From the NCBI GenBank assembly GCA_033344775.1, contig JAWPMT010000001.1:372001-436000 (forward strand): a DNA stretch of 64,000 bases, in the 5' to 3' direction. Positions 8,203 to 18,375 of this stretch are shown here, one piece after another. Source of the stretch: Cytophagales bacterium (GTDB taxonomy: Bacteria; Bacteroidota; Bacteroidia; Cytophagales; Cyclobacteriaceae). Position 1 is the stretch's first letter; the number at the start of each line of letters is the position of its first letter. Under the pieces are notes generated by a model. It searched no databases. It worked only from the letters and a program-made list of their open reading frames with translations, and had not been told where the DNA came from. Both the position numbers and the translations under genes were made by a program.

Positions 8203-11200
8203 ATGATCTACATTTTTGCAAATTCGGTCAATGGACAAATGTCCATTTATCTCGACGAGAAGCTTCGCCCAATTCCGAACCCACAAGTTTTAAAGGATTT
8301 ATTTCCAGATCCAGTCACATATATCTCCTATGACAATGATCAAATACTTGCAGGTCACATTGGTATTAATTTACCAACAACTTGTCGCCTCGTTCGGCCA
8401 GAAGGCCAAGCGCCAGTCTACCTTGTTGACCAAGATGGAAGCGGAACACTATCATTAAGGCACATCGTAGATCAGGACACTTTTAATGCCTATCAATTTG
8501 ATTGGAATAAGATTCAAGATCTTCCAGCGTCTGATCCTACCTGGAACATCGCAAAAGGAGCAGACATCAGCAACCTGGGATCCGCTTCCAATACCTGGAT
8601 GCATCGATTACAAGTGGATTTCAGTGCTGAAAATGGACCAGCAGTACGCATCCCACACCTCAATGTTATTCACCGATTGGGCAAAGACAATGACCTCTTC
8701 TGCATCTGGAAAAATGGTACGGGAACCCATAAGACGGAAGTACATCAACTTACGGCATCCAGCAATTACGCCAAAGCCGGGATTCAAGTCGGCACCGCTT
8801 TTGATGAAACCGACGAATGGTGGGATTTTGTGATCGCTCCTGATAACAATGACCTGGTTGGGATCGAGAAGCAAAATACCGGCTCCGGAAAGACGGAAAT
8901 TCATATCCTAAGTGCCAAAAGTAACTACCAGACTTTCACGACTCACGCGGTTTCTGGTCTCGACTATACAGATCACAACTGGCAATTCGCAATGGCTCCT
9001 AACAGAGATTTAGTTGGTATCTTTCAAAAAGGTGGAAGTAACAAGACCGAAGTTCACATATTGAGTGCCGCAAGTGATTATAAAGATTTTACCCTTCATT
9101 CGGCTACAGAGTGGCCTGTTTCCGGAGCTGAATGTGATTTCAGCATAGATGGAGACCGCAATCTGGTGATCTGTAAGAAATGGGATACAGGAACCAATTC
9201 TACAGAAGTGCATATTCTCACCGCCTCCAGTAACTATAAGGATTATGAAATACAAACTGGAACGGCACTGCCGGAAACAGATTGTTCGAGAACATTTTTG
9301 GCTGCTTCCAACCTCGATGTTTATGCTGTGTTTTCACAAGCTACAGGAAGCAAGAAAACGGAAGTTCACATGTTGTCTACCAGTTCTCACTACCGAAATT
9401 TCGGACTGCATGCTGCTATCCCCTTCCTATATTCAGATACGGCCAACTTCCAGATGAAGCAGGGTGAGTTCGCCTTGTACGAGGGACCCAATTATACCGG
9501 AAGATGCTGGCATTTCAATGGTGATTGTACTTCCCTGGCAGGAATTGACCAAAGACCTGGAACGATCGGATCGATCAAGATCGGTGCCGGAACTGGGGTG
9601 CTGTTATACGAGGGAGAAAATTATGGGGGCCCTGTGCATGAAATCATCCAAAGTAATGCCAAGCTACTTGGCGATATAGGATCTTTCAAAATCTACGACA
9701 GTGAAAATCCAGCTAAGGCACAAATTGGGTCCAGTGTGCTGTTAACCGAAGATTACCGCAAAAATTCGCAGGGCCAAATGGAGAGCTATAAAGCTTATCA
9801 ATCCATTATTAATGTATCCCCAGGCACAGAAACCCTGCAAGTTTGGGCAGAAAAACAAATAACCATCCACGTGGATGATCAGAATTACACCATCGATCAG
9901 GTGCAATCAGCTAGCTTAAAGGTGAGCACCATGCAGAATGTGGTAATATCGACAGAAGCCACAGCCATAGGCACCTCCGCACTGAGGGTAAGAACAGATC
10001 AGATGGCAGCTAATGACTATGTGCTCATTTTCCCAGACCGACAAGTACACCAAAAAGTAGCGGCCATGCCAGATGGAACGCTTCATACCAATCGAGACGC
10101 GCTGGGTATTCACCCAAATGTTTCTCAAGAGGATTGTGATCACGTTCAAAAGTCTGTCCAGAACATGGCCAGAGCCGTGAAGTATCCTGCTGTGGACAGC
10201 CTCGCGCCACCTTCCATTTCCCATGAGGACATGGATGATAAACACTGGAAAATAGATTTCACAGAAAATGGTCCCAAATACGAAGCCATATCGGCTCAGG
10301 AATCACAACAAATACTCAATGGAGCCAGTGTTTCTTCTGCCGGAGCATTGAGCTGGTGGAATCCATGGGATGACATAAAGGCAGCTTATCATGCCACCAA
10401 GACCGTGGTTGAAGATACAGGTCATGTTATTAAAGAAGGGGCAGATGATGTAGCCCATGGTGTAGAAGATGCGGGAAAGGATATAGTAAAAATCGGATCA
10501 GTTGTGGTCCATAGCATCGACCATGTGGTAAAAGATGCCGTCTCTGAAGCTAGTAAGGGTCTACACGCGATCGAAGGGCCTATTCAAGGGGCGGTGATGG
10601 CCATAGGTGGTGGCGTCATTGATCTGGGAAAAGACATTGAACACGGGGTAATCAATGCGGCAGATGCTGTTGCAGGAGGCATTGAATCCGCTGTGGCTAT
10701 GACCATTCAGTTTGCGGACAAAGCCGTTTCGTTTGTAGTCAGCCATGTCGAGCAAGTCGGAAGAGTGATCGGTATGGTCCTGGAACAAATTGGAGCTGAG
10801 ATCGTGAAGATCGTGGATTTCCTCGCTTCCTTGTTTGATTGGCAAGAAATTGAAAGGATCAAGAATTATATCACGGGGACCATCAACCAGACATTCAATT
10901 ACGTAGATGGTATCATCCCCCAAATGGAGAGTGTTATCAATAATGGACTCAATACTGCTGAAAGTGATATTAACGGCATGATTGATGAAGCCCGACAATA
11001 CTTTGGTGTAAAAAGCGACATGGGTTCAGGTGAATCCTTTGGCGATGAAGTCATCCATAAAATCACGTGGTTCTTATCCAAAATAATGGGTCATAATAAT
11101 CCACTTCCATCCCTGAGTGGAAACCAATCGGATGGACCTGTTCAAAAATTTGTTGAGAAGATCACGGAATTGGGCGCCGATGATGTAGCAAAGACAATAG

Positions 11201-12072
11201 AAGAGTTTGGAAGCAAACTTGAAAGCATGATCACCGATCCTAAAAATGCACCAAAAGAATTGATTGGTTTCTTTTTGGATACCCTACAAAGAGTGGTTGA
11301 TAGCGGCGTAGAAGCCCTTAAATACGGAGTGGATGACATTTTAAATGCCCTTAGTGATTTCTTCAAAGATGTCCTTCACACGCTCAATTCACCGATTACC
11401 ATCCCATTTATTAGTGATATTCTGAAGTTTGTGGGTTTACCTTCGATTACTTTCATGGATGTCCTGGGGTACTTCATAGCAATTCCAATGGAGATCATTG
11501 AAAAAATACGAGGAACCAAATTCTTTACGACTGACGTAGCTTTATCATCAGGGGAAAAGTTAGGGTTCTCGATAGCCAATGGTATTATTTCCATACTTGG
11601 TGGAATTCTTGGCGCGACTCAGGTTGCACTTTCTCAGCCTGTACCCATTATCGGACATCTTCAATTAGGATGTGGTGTACTCTATCAAATTTTCAGATGG
11701 CCCGGTGGCTATCCTCAGAAAATTGAAAATCAACCAGAGGGACTTACACTGGTTTGGATGTATCAGTGGTGTGCACTGGTGATCTTTATCTTGTTATCCG
11801 ACCCGGGCAGCAAAGCTGAAAAGGGGGTTGCGGTTATTACTTCAGAAAATATCAGACTTGGTTTACTAGGATACATCACATTTGGTACTACTGAAGAAAA
11901 AACAGATCTGCAGAAAGCCTCCACGATGATGGTTCCACTACCTGCTTTGTTAGGGGTACTAGGTAGGGAAATTAAATCGGAAGAAGTCAGATTAGGAATA
12001 GGCGTCCTCATATTACTAATCAGTACCGCCTACTCAGATCTCGTAATCGCCGAAGGAGCCGGAGGTAAGTAA
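8203..12072 (+). CDS. Large multidomain protein: FG-GAP-like repeats, beta/gamma-crystallin domain, hydrophobic C-terminal half
   Basis: A 1,289-aa protein (an upstream TTG at 8170 would add 11 residues). After an N-terminal domain, residues about 160-415 hold five tandem repeats of about 50 residues, each with a line such as TEVHILSAASDYKDFTLHSA and an acidic W-x-F segment; actinobacterial and other secreted VCBS/FG-GAP-like proteins carry similar repeats. Residues about 420-500 form a beta/gamma-crystallin-type domain (FALYEGPNYTGRCWHF, VLLYEGENYGGPVHEI), a fold that often binds calcium. From about 715 (WWNPWDDIKAAYHATKTV) the protein becomes helical and amphipathic, includes VDFLASLFDWQEIERI, and ends with several hydrophobic stretches (for example LGIGVLILLISTAYSDLV). 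I recall a similar FLF(N/D)W(D/Q) segment in large uncharacterised fungal and bacterial proteins, unverified. No signal peptide. A membrane-inserting effector or structural protein is possible. Confidence 0.7.
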   Translation: MIYIFANSVNGQMSIYLDEKLRPIPNPQVLKDLFPDPVTYISYDNDQILAGHIGINLPTTCRLVRPEGQAPVYLVDQDGSGTLSLRHIVDQDTFNAYQFDWNKIQDLPASDPTWNIAKGADISNLGSASNTWMHRLQVDFSAENGPAVRIPHLNVIHRLGKDNDLFCIWKNGTGTHKTEVHQLTASSNYAKAGIQVGTAFDETDEWWDFVIAPDNNDLVGIEKQNTGSGKTEIHILSAKSNYQTFTTHAVSGLDYTDHNWQFAMAPNRDLVGIFQKGGSNKTEVHILSAASDYKDFTLHSATEWPVSGAECDFSIDGDRNLVICKKWDTGTNSTEVHILTASSNYKDYEIQTGTALPETDCSRTFLAASNLDVYAVFSQATGSKKTEVHMLSTSSHYRNFGLHAAIPFLYSDTANFQMKQGEFALYEGPNYTGRCWHFNGDCTSLAGIDQRPGTIGSIKIGAGTGVLLYEGENYGGPVHEIIQSNAKLLGDIGSFKIYDSENPAKAQIGSSVLLTEDYRKNSQGQMESYKAYQSIINVSPGTETLQVWAEKQITIHVDDQNYTIDQVQSASLKVSTMQNVVISTEATAIGTSALRVRTDQMAANDYVLIFPDRQVHQKVAAMPDGTLHTNRDALGIHPNVSQEDCDHVQKSVQNMARAVKYPAVDSLAPPSISHEDMDDKHWKIDFTENGPKYEAISAQESQQILNGASVSSAGALSWWNPWDDIKAAYHATKTVVEDTGHVIKEGADDVAHGVEDAGKDIVKIGSVVVHSIDHVVKDAVSEASKGLHAIEGPIQGAVMAIGGGVIDLGKDIEHGVINAADAVAGGIESAVAMTIQFADKAVSFVVSHVEQVGRVIGMVLEQIGAEIVKIVDFLASLFDWQEIERIKNYITGTINQTFNYVDGIIPQMESVINNGLNTAESDINGMIDEARQYFGVKSDMGSGESFGDEVIHKITWFLSKIMGHNNPLPSLSGNQSDGPVQKFVEKITELGADDVAKTIEEFGSKLESMITDPKNAPKELIGFFLDTLQRVVDSGVEALKYGVDDILNALSDFFKDVLHTLNSPITIPFISDILKFVGLPSITFMDVLGYFIAIPMEIIEKIRGTKFFTTDVALSSGEKLGFSIANGIISILGGILGATQVALSQPVPIIGHLQLGCGVLYQIFRWPGGYPQKIENQPEGLTLVWMYQWCALVIFILLSDPGSKAEKGVAVITSENIRLGLLGYITFGTTEEKTDLQKASTMMVPLPALLGVLGREIKSEEVRLGIGVLILLISTAYSDLVIAEGAGGK

Positions 12073-12097
12073 TAGAATCACTACAAGTAGACTAAGG

Positions 12098-12122
12098 AAG
12101 CACACCCGAGATGGGTGTGCTT
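12098..12122. terminator. Rho-independent terminator after the multidomain gene
   Basis: Perfect 10-bp stem AAGCACACCC (12098-12107) / GGGTGTGCTT (12113-12122) with a 5-base loop and a following TTGAATTTT. It lies 26 bp after the stop at 12072 and before the end of the convergent peptidase gene at 12148. Confidence 0.85.
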
Positions 12123-12147
12123 TTGAATTTTCAACAATAAGTATTAG

Positions 12148-13809
12148 TCAAGAGGAAACGTCATTTGATAAAAGGAGCAGATCCTGATTGGGATCTATCT
12201 GGAACGATGCAATGGCCTTGTCAAATTTGAGTATATGGCTAGCTGTACCGAATTGTACCATTTCTCTAGTAGAGGTACCGTCTTCAAACTCGATCAGAAC
12301 CTCTAGGTCTAGACAATAGGGCTCTCCTTTTTGTATTTGTCGTATTCGAATGGTTTTATCATCCAATTGACGGCTTTTCAATTCAGGCGCTCCCTCCCAT
12401 AACAACCACTGCTCAAAGAACTGATCCAGCGAAACATCCGCATGTTGCTGGAAAACGGATTTCCAATCTACCAGGCCCACCATTTTATGGCCGAATTGCC
12501 TGACAATTGTCTGTAAGGATGCAAAAAATGCCGCATCCCCTATTTTCTTGCGAAGCATATGATAGACCCATGCTCCTTTCGAATCTGCCAGATAATTGCT
12601 GATGGAATTGCCAGATGGCTTATCTCCGATTGGATGGTCTCTCCCTTCTTTCACAAATCGGCGAAAGGCCTTTGCATCATGATTCCTGCTAAATCCCCCT
12701 GTTCCTGACAACATGAATTCCTTTGCTGTTGCCGCACCGTATACTTCCTCGATGGCCATGATGGCGGAATACTGCGCCAAAGATTCAGTGATCCACAAGC
12801 CACCCTGCGCCTCATAATCCGCTCCAACCAGAATGGCCCACCAGGCGTGAGCGGCTTCATGTGCCAGTACGGCCAGACTGTTGAGGGGATCGTCAAAGGC
12901 TTGAGATTTGAGCAAAATGTACCCCTGTTCTGAAGCTCCATAAAATCCTGGAACCGAATAAGGGATTTCTACAATACTATGAAAGTCATAAGGTGCAGGA
13001 CCAAACCATTTTTCAAACCGTTCTACACTTTCCAGAAAGGTCCGAACCCTGGCCTGTTGCCCCTCTATATTCGAAGTACCACCTACTAACTTCAGGGACT
13101 GTTCAGCCACCTGATAGTCAACTTCCTTAAATGGTCCTGCTGTGAATGAAATGGCTAATTCGGGATTAATTTCCCAAATTTCACCAGATTGACTTTTTTT
13201 CATTCTCTCTCCTCCTGCGACCGCTGACCATCCGGCAGGTAGTACCAATTCTAAATCCGCATCAACCTTCATCGTTGACCAAAAGGCTTCTTTTTGTCCT
13301 CCAAAAGGCGTTGGATACCAGGCATTGATCCATGAAGCTACAATGGATTCCTTCCCCCAATAATACAATACGCTTCTCCTGTTCAGGATTTCAACGGGAA
13401 TTCGGATGTTCATTACTTCGCCGCGACGATAGAGCCTGGACCGTTCTACTTTGGCAAACCGCATGTTGGGCAAATCACCATTTCTCAGATTGATTTCAAC
13501 ATCATGATCAGGGTATTCAAAATGACCAAATTTCGAAGATTCCTGAATCGAATTAAGGAACAGCAACGGACCATAAGAGCTAGATACACCATCGAGCTGT
13601 AGTTGCAGTTCAGCTGAAATCTTCGGCGCATCAGGTATCGAAGCGTCTACTTTCAAGTGTAGGGTATTCAATTTCCATCCTAATCCGTTTTCGGGTGTAG
13701 GTGCATCAGAAGCAGCCACAGAAATGCGTTTTTCCGGCAAATCAATGCCACACAAAACGATCAATACTAGAGAACTGACAGAGAATAGGAGCTTTTTCAT
13801 GAAACTCAT
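12148..13809 (-). CDS. M1-family-like metallopeptidase, exported
   Basis: A 553-aa protein with a signal peptide at residues about 4-22 (KKLLFSVSSLVLIVLCG). The gluzincin zinc site is clear: HEAAHAWW with the third ligand in WITESLAQY 18 residues after the second His, as in M1 aminopeptidases. Residues before it form the usual M1 N-terminal beta domain (VEILNRRSVLYYWGKE), and residues after it are helical. The exopeptidase GAMEN-like motif is not obvious; FYGASEQGYILL occupies its expected position, as in other divergent M1 members. It probably acts on peptides in the periplasm or outside. It is convergent with the multidomain gene and divergent from the DUF885 gene, whose start lies 128 bp away. 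Confidence 0.85.
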   Translation of the reverse strand: MSFMKKLLFSVSSLVLIVLCGIDLPEKRISVAASDAPTPENGLGWKLNTLHLKVDASIPDAPKISAELQLQLDGVSSSYGPLLFLNSIQESSKFGHFEYPDHDVEINLRNGDLPNMRFAKVERSRLYRRGEVMNIRIPVEILNRRSVLYYWGKESIVASWINAWYPTPFGGQKEAFWSTMKVDADLELVLPAGWSAVAGGERMKKSQSGEIWEINPELAISFTAGPFKEVDYQVAEQSLKLVGGTSNIEGQQARVRTFLESVERFEKWFGPAPYDFHSIVEIPYSVPGFYGASEQGYILLKSQAFDDPLNSLAVLAHEAAHAWWAILVGADYEAQGGLWITESLAQYSAIMAIEEVYGAATAKEFMLSGTGGFSRNHDAKAFRRFVKEGRDHPIGDKPSGNSISNYLADSKGAWVYHMLRKKIGDAAFFASLQTIVRQFGHKMVGLVDWKSVFQQHADVSLDQFFEQWLLWEGAPELKSRQLDDKTIRIRQIQKGEPYCLDLEVLIEFEDGTSTREMVQFGTASHILKFDKAIASFQIDPNQDLLLLSNDVSS

Positions 13810-13937
13810 TTACGAATCACCCTTTTAGCTCGACGAGTTTATGTGGTGAGTTGCAAAAAATGCTGTGAATGGAGGATAGATACTCAACGGGGCAAGTTTT
13901 TGTAACATCTCGCGATGAGACAAGTATTAATAAGGAA

Positions 13938-15182
13938 GTGAAAAAGCCCTTAACCATCCTTATCTTCTTAATCCAGGTATTATCAGGTACAGCACAAACC
14001 ATTGATGATCTTCGAGACCAATGGGAGGAATCCTGGCCGGAACTAAAGATCCCGACACTCCAGCTGGCTTATCAGAACTTTCTAAATCAGCACCTGGAAG
14101 CTAAGACGCTGAAAGAACAGAATACCTTTTTTCAGTCCATGGCCTCACAACTCGATAAGATCGATTTGAATGTTATTGGTCGCAAGGATCGACTGGACTG
14201 GAAAATCATGAATTATGAGACCTCACTTAACCTACAGCGATTGCAATTGATCAAAGCAACTCAGGGACATTTTCAGGAAGGGGGCGTGTTCCATGGCCCA
14301 AACGGCAAAAGGTGGTACACTTACCTGATCAAACACTGGACTTCAACGGACATCACCCCCGAAGAAGTAACAGCTTATGGCTGGTCAGAGGTCAAACGGG
14401 TCAAATCCGCCATGAAAAAACTACAAGCAGAAAACGACATCAACAGGGCGTACACAGATGAAGAGCAAGACGTGGAACAAGCTTTTTCTGATTATGAGCA
14501 ATTTCTTGAAAAACAAGTTTGGTCTATCGTTCCTCACTGGTTCATGCCAGATCTTAAAATTCGCAGAGGTAGCAACGCCAACCTTAAGCAGGTTCCTGGC
14601 TACTATGGTGGCAACGTACTCTCTTACAACCTGTTTGATGACCCATTCGACTTATCACAGATCGATTGGCTGTATTTACACGAAGGCATTCCCGGACATC
14701 ATTTTCAAATCAATAGCGAGAGCCGTGCAGATATTCCCGGGTACCGTTCCAGGATAAGCTACAGTGGCTATCGTGAAGGCTGGGCGGCTTATGTTGAGGA
14801 ATTAGCTCAAGAGCAAGGATGGTATACCGGACCGGCTCAACGATTCAGTCAAATGGAATGGGACTTGATCCGCTCCACGAGGTTGATCCTGGACGTTGGG
14901 TTGAATTATGAAGGATGGACCGATGAAAAGGCTATGGAGGTCTGGCAATCAATCATCTCGGATGCAGATCACATAGGAAAAAGAGAAATTGCCAGAATGC
15001 GTCGCTGGCCTGCTCAAGTATTGACCTACAAAATTGGCACCAAAACCATATTAGACACCCGAGCAAAAGCCTTGGGAGGCGATAACTCTAATAAGGCATT
15101 AAGGGCCTTCCACAGTAAACTACTCTCGAAAGGAAGCATACCTATGGCCTTGGTTCCGCAGTTGTTTGGGCTACCCCGTTGA
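13938..15182 (+). CDS. DUF885 family exported protein (putative zinc peptidase), short form
   Basis: I chose the GTG at 13938 because it opens a signal peptide (KKPLTILIFLIQVLSGTAQ) and follows AAGGA; an upstream ATG at 13869 would add 23 hydrophilic residues. The mature protein is about 395 aa, shorter than usual for DUF885 (about 550 aa). The zinc-site motif HEGIPGHHFQ and the downstream YREGWAAYVEELA are the family hallmarks; related proteins behave as metallopeptidases or carboxypeptidases. The family's N-terminal helical region appears shortened. A longer paralogue lies at 19798-21501. The gene is divergent from the M1-like peptidase, and the pair may be co-regulated. Confidence 0.8.
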   Translation: MKKPLTILIFLIQVLSGTAQTIDDLRDQWEESWPELKIPTLQLAYQNFLNQHLEAKTLKEQNTFFQSMASQLDKIDLNVIGRKDRLDWKIMNYETSLNLQRLQLIKATQGHFQEGGVFHGPNGKRWYTYLIKHWTSTDITPEEVTAYGWSEVKRVKSAMKKLQAENDINRAYTDEEQDVEQAFSDYEQFLEKQVWSIVPHWFMPDLKIRRGSNANLKQVPGYYGGNVLSYNLFDDPFDLSQIDWLYLHEGIPGHHFQINSESRADIPGYRSRISYSGYREGWAAYVEELAQEQGWYTGPAQRFSQMEWDLIRSTRLILDVGLNYEGWTDEKAMEVWQSIISDADHIGKREIARMRRWPAQVLTYKIGTKTILDTRAKALGGDNSNKALRAFHSKLLSKGSIPMALVPQLFGLPR

Positions 15183-15198
15183 TGTTGGTTCTTTGTCA

Positions 15199-15226
15199 AT
15201 CAGAGTCACTTGAAAAGGACTCTGAT
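15199..15226. terminator. Hairpin between convergent genes
   Basis: 9-bp perfect stem ATCAGAGTC (15199-15207) / GACTCTGAT (15218-15226) with a 10-base loop, 16 bp after the DUF885 stop. There is no T run, so terminator function is only suggested by position. Confidence 0.45.
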
Positions 15227-15304
15227 GACGTTGAGGGCATTCGTCAATAGCAGCAAAGGGGTGTGAATGAATTTACCATTTTAGAGGTATTGTGTCTGGA
15301 ATAC

Positions 15305-15850
15305 TCAATCGACTTGCAATTCCAATAAAGCGATGGTTGATCCATCTACGTGTTTGAAAAGGCCCACAATTTCGTCTTTAATCATGAACGCACTCGAGAT
15401 TTCTTCACACAATGAACCACACAATATATTGACATCATAGGAAAAAAAGTAGGTAGAATCACTGGTCATCTGCTGTAAATCAGTTACACCATTCAGGGTA
15501 GATTTCAACAGAATTTGGAAGGTCTCTTCTTCACCTACCTGGGTTTTGGAAACCACTTCTCTCAACTTATAATCAACCGAAGAGGCATCTTGTGGCGGGT
15601 TTTCAATAGGTCGTTTCTCAATCTTCAATTCATAGACATTGCCCCATTCGAAATCAAATCCGGAAATCTCTGAAGAAAAGTTCTGCCAATCATCTGTTCC
15701 AAAGTTTTCGGGATATTGAACTTGAAAGATCAGATGATTAGGTATCCCAAAGCCCATAGGCTTGAAGTGATTGACACGTATGTTCACTACTTCTACTTCT
15801 TCTTTACAAGATAAGAGCATCAATGCGAATAGTAGATAGAAATATTTCAT
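15305..15850 (-). CDS. Hypothetical lipoprotein
   Basis: A 181-aa protein with a lipoprotein signal (MKYFYLLFALMLLSCKEEVE); Cys15 would be lipidated. The rest is predicted mainly beta (VNIRVNHFKPMGFGIPNHL, FSYDVNILCGSLCEEIS) with two further cysteines close together. I do not recognise the family. It stands alone: convergent with the DUF885 gene on its left and 287 bp from the end of the DUF5916 gene on its right. I see no convincing gene in those 287 bp. Confidence 0.7.
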   Translation of the reverse strand: MKYFYLLFALMLLSCKEEVEVVNIRVNHFKPMGFGIPNHLIFQVQYPENFGTDDWQNFSSEISGFDFEWGNVYELKIEKRPIENPPQDASSVDYKLREVVSKTQVGEEETFQILLKSTLNGVTDLQQMTSDSTYFFSYDVNILCGSLCEEISSAFMIKDEIVGLFKHVDGSTIALLELQVD

Positions 15851-16137
15851 ATTCTGTTCAGGCGTTTTGTAAGTTTTATATTTAGTTCTTAAGGTTTCAT
15901 ACCAAACCGCTCATTAGTAGCAAAGAAAGTACAGAAGTTCTTTCTTGCATTATTCGTTCAAATACAAATAGCAGATTATGAGAGCCAAGAAGGCAATGGA
16001 ACGATTGCCAGGTATTATGAAGATCTTCCGTTCAAGCCACGGCAGGAGCTTTTGCTTGATATTATGCCAGAAATCAAGTAGTTGGAATAAAAAATATGCC
16101 TCAAGCTTTTTGGGACGTCCTTCCCTTTTTAGAACAA

Positions 16138-18375
16138 TCAAAGGTTGAACCAGTAGGTCGCCTTAAAGGTAATGGCCCTTGCTCTGGGTGCACCAAACCG
16201 GATAAAGCCATCGTCTTGGGTGGCAAAATAATTGTCCGTATAGACCAGGAACAAATCAGAAACGGGCGCAAAACGCCACTGCAACCTTGCGTTGATATTC
16301 AGATTTTCAATCTGGCTGTTGTACTGGAAGAAAGTCGTCAGGAACAGGCTTTTAGTCAAGGTCAAATCAATTCTGGGGCCGATCAACAAAAGCGTCACTG
16401 TATTATAAGGCTCTGGCAATACGATCCGATTGATGTTGAAATCGATGGTGGTAAATCCTTTAGGCTGGTATCGATAACCAATTGAACCGCCCAGGTTCCA
16501 GCGTTCGCCATTGAAATATTGACCTGATCGGGTTCTCAATTCATAGAAGAATTTCTTTCTGGCATCAGAGTTGAAGCTCGCTATGAATTGAAAATTGTAG
16601 TATTCCGTATCGGCATTCAATTCGACTCCTCCTGATTGTGATGGATCAAATTCATTGAACAGGTAGGTATATTGTCGTCTTAACCGCATGCTGTAACGAG
16701 CAGTATTGCGGAAACGAATATCATAGAGCAGGTTAACATCCCAGTCCAGAAACCCGTAAGTATCATTACCAATCATGTCAAAATCAAATCCAGGTCCATG
16801 ACTTTGGACCAATCCTCCTTCCGGAAATATGCTATAGCGCGTGGTAGAAGCCAACTGACGAATATCAGTCCGTCGCACAAAGCCCGCCTCCGGATCATAT
16901 CCCCCTCCTACCATCTGTGAAAACACATCCACAGACAGGGTGTAATTGCTATAATTCAAGCTTAGTCCTGTGGCATAGGCATCATCTAATCGCTCTTCGG
17001 AAATAGATTGATGATAGAAGACTTTACCATTCCATCGATTGTTGGCAGAAGCTAAAATGAAATCGGTACCGAAGACCCGATTATAGGTTGAAAAGGATTC
17101 ATTGTCAAATTCTTCATCTGACTGGAAAGTCTCTTTGTTCACCACCAGAAAGTTGATACTCGAGCGTGCGAATACCTTCTGTTGCGCTGTAAGGACAGTA
17201 AAATTGTAAGAGGGTAATCCATTGGTTTCATCTTCCGCTGCCTGCATGGACAAGGCCCCGATACGCAGGTTCTTGTTGGCTTTTCCACTTAACCTGAATC
17301 CAATTGGAATTCGGTTCTGAATGTTTTGTCCTGTGGCAGTATCTCGGGCGACTCCTATTCTTCTGGTGAAAAAGGGACGTGTTCCACGGTTACCGAAGTT
17401 GGAAAAGAGGTCCGCATTTTCAAGAAAGAACTGCCTGCGTTCAGGAAAGAAGATCTCAAACCGATCCAGGTTCGTGACCTGCTGGTCTACTTCCACTTGT
17501 GAGAAATCAGGATTCACTGTTACATCCAGGTTGAGTCCGGGCGTAACGGCATATTTCAGGTCAAAGCCCGCCTGCAATCCCTGGTCGCTCCCCACATTCA
17601 CTTTATCAGGATTATCAGGCTCCGCAAATACCCTACCTGCATTGGCAGCGATAAACGGTATAACAGACGCATTAAGTCCTGGCTTCTTCGTAGGTTTATC
17701 CCAATACATGGTCCTGTGAGTGGCCATGTTCACAATGGGGAAGTTCCTTTGGATCGGGCTCCACGTAGATCGCTCAGCATATTCGCTATCAACGCGATAA
17801 AAATTAATGTACCAGCTTTCCTGGTCTTTGCCATACCTCAGTGTGCTGAATGGAATGGCCATTTCTGCCAGCCAATAGCCATCGTACTGTTTGGCCTGTC
17901 CGTTCCATTTGTTGTCCCAGTCCAGGCTAAATGAACCTCTTCCACTTCCTCCATTCACGATCAAGCCTTCTCTTCTGACACCAAAAGGATTGATCCCAAA
18001 CAAAATACCGTTAGTGTGATCTTTGAACGGATCAAAAATCACCGTAAAACTATCATTGGCTTCACCCCGAAAGTCTCTGCGTAAGGAAGGCGTTACATAC
18101 GCTCTCTCTCCAGGCTTGTTCTCCATGATGCCCATCACATAGATGAAATTGTCATCGTAAAGGATCCGTGCTACGGTTTGCGCTTCAGCAAGTGACGAAT
18201 CGAAAGGAAAATATTGTTGGAAATCAAAGGCAGAATCCGCTTCGAACCAGATGTCCTCAGCAATGCCGTCAATTTTGATGGGTTTATCCGTATATCGGAT
18301 CTCGATCGATTGACCAAATGTTATTCCTGCACAACTAAGTAGTATGGCCGCAGTTGCCACAATCATTCTTAACAT
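16138..18375 (-). CDS. DUF5916 outer-membrane protein with CBM9-like N-terminal domain
   Basis: About 745 aa from the ATG at 18375; a TTG at 18408 would add 11 residues before the signal peptide (MIVATAAILLSCAGITFG). Residues about 30-220 resemble the carbohydrate-binding family 9-like domain (KPIKIDGIAEDIW, DDNFIYVMGIMENKPGE, FTVIFDPFKDHTNGILF). The remainder is the DUF5916 part: FFPERRQFFLENADLFSNFG is its hallmark, and the many alternating beta strands ending in a terminal aromatic region (FKATYWFNL) suggest an outer-membrane barrel. Its substrate is unknown; the family is common in Bacteroidota and often lies near peptidase or transport genes. It stands alone here. Confidence 0.88.
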   Translation of the reverse strand: MLRMIVATAAILLSCAGITFGQSIEIRYTDKPIKIDGIAEDIWFEADSAFDFQQYFPFDSSLAEAQTVARILYDDNFIYVMGIMENKPGERAYVTPSLRRDFRGEANDSFTVIFDPFKDHTNGILFGINPFGVRREGLIVNGGSGRGSFSLDWDNKWNGQAKQYDGYWLAEMAIPFSTLRYGKDQESWYINFYRVDSEYAERSTWSPIQRNFPIVNMATHRTMYWDKPTKKPGLNASVIPFIAANAGRVFAEPDNPDKVNVGSDQGLQAGFDLKYAVTPGLNLDVTVNPDFSQVEVDQQVTNLDRFEIFFPERRQFFLENADLFSNFGNRGTRPFFTRRIGVARDTATGQNIQNRIPIGFRLSGKANKNLRIGALSMQAAEDETNGLPSYNFTVLTAQQKVFARSSINFLVVNKETFQSDEEFDNESFSTYNRVFGTDFILASANNRWNGKVFYHQSISEERLDDAYATGLSLNYSNYTLSVDVFSQMVGGGYDPEAGFVRRTDIRQLASTTRYSIFPEGGLVQSHGPGFDFDMIGNDTYGFLDWDVNLLYDIRFRNTARYSMRLRRQYTYLFNEFDPSQSGGVELNADTEYYNFQFIASFNSDARKKFFYELRTRSGQYFNGERWNLGGSIGYRYQPKGFTTIDFNINRIVLPEPYNTVTLLLIGPRIDLTLTKSLFLTTFFQYNSQIENLNINARLQWRFAPVSDLFLVYTDNYFATQDDGFIRFGAPRARAITFKATYWFNL

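Noticed and set aside
10561-10998. 145-codon minus-strand frame inside the large multidomain gene
   Set aside because: Antisense shadow; the plus-strand reading is continuous and carries recognisable repeats and domains.
15274-15289. A fourth TACC-N8-GGTA core (TACCATTTTAGAGGTA)
   Set aside because: It lies between the ends of two convergent genes, has only a one-sided GGTATT flank, and one such hit is expected by chance in a window of this size.
15950-16141. 63-codon minus-strand frame with a TTG start after the DUF5916 gene
   Set aside because: No ATG at the front, no recognisable motif, unusual composition, and nothing to support translation.
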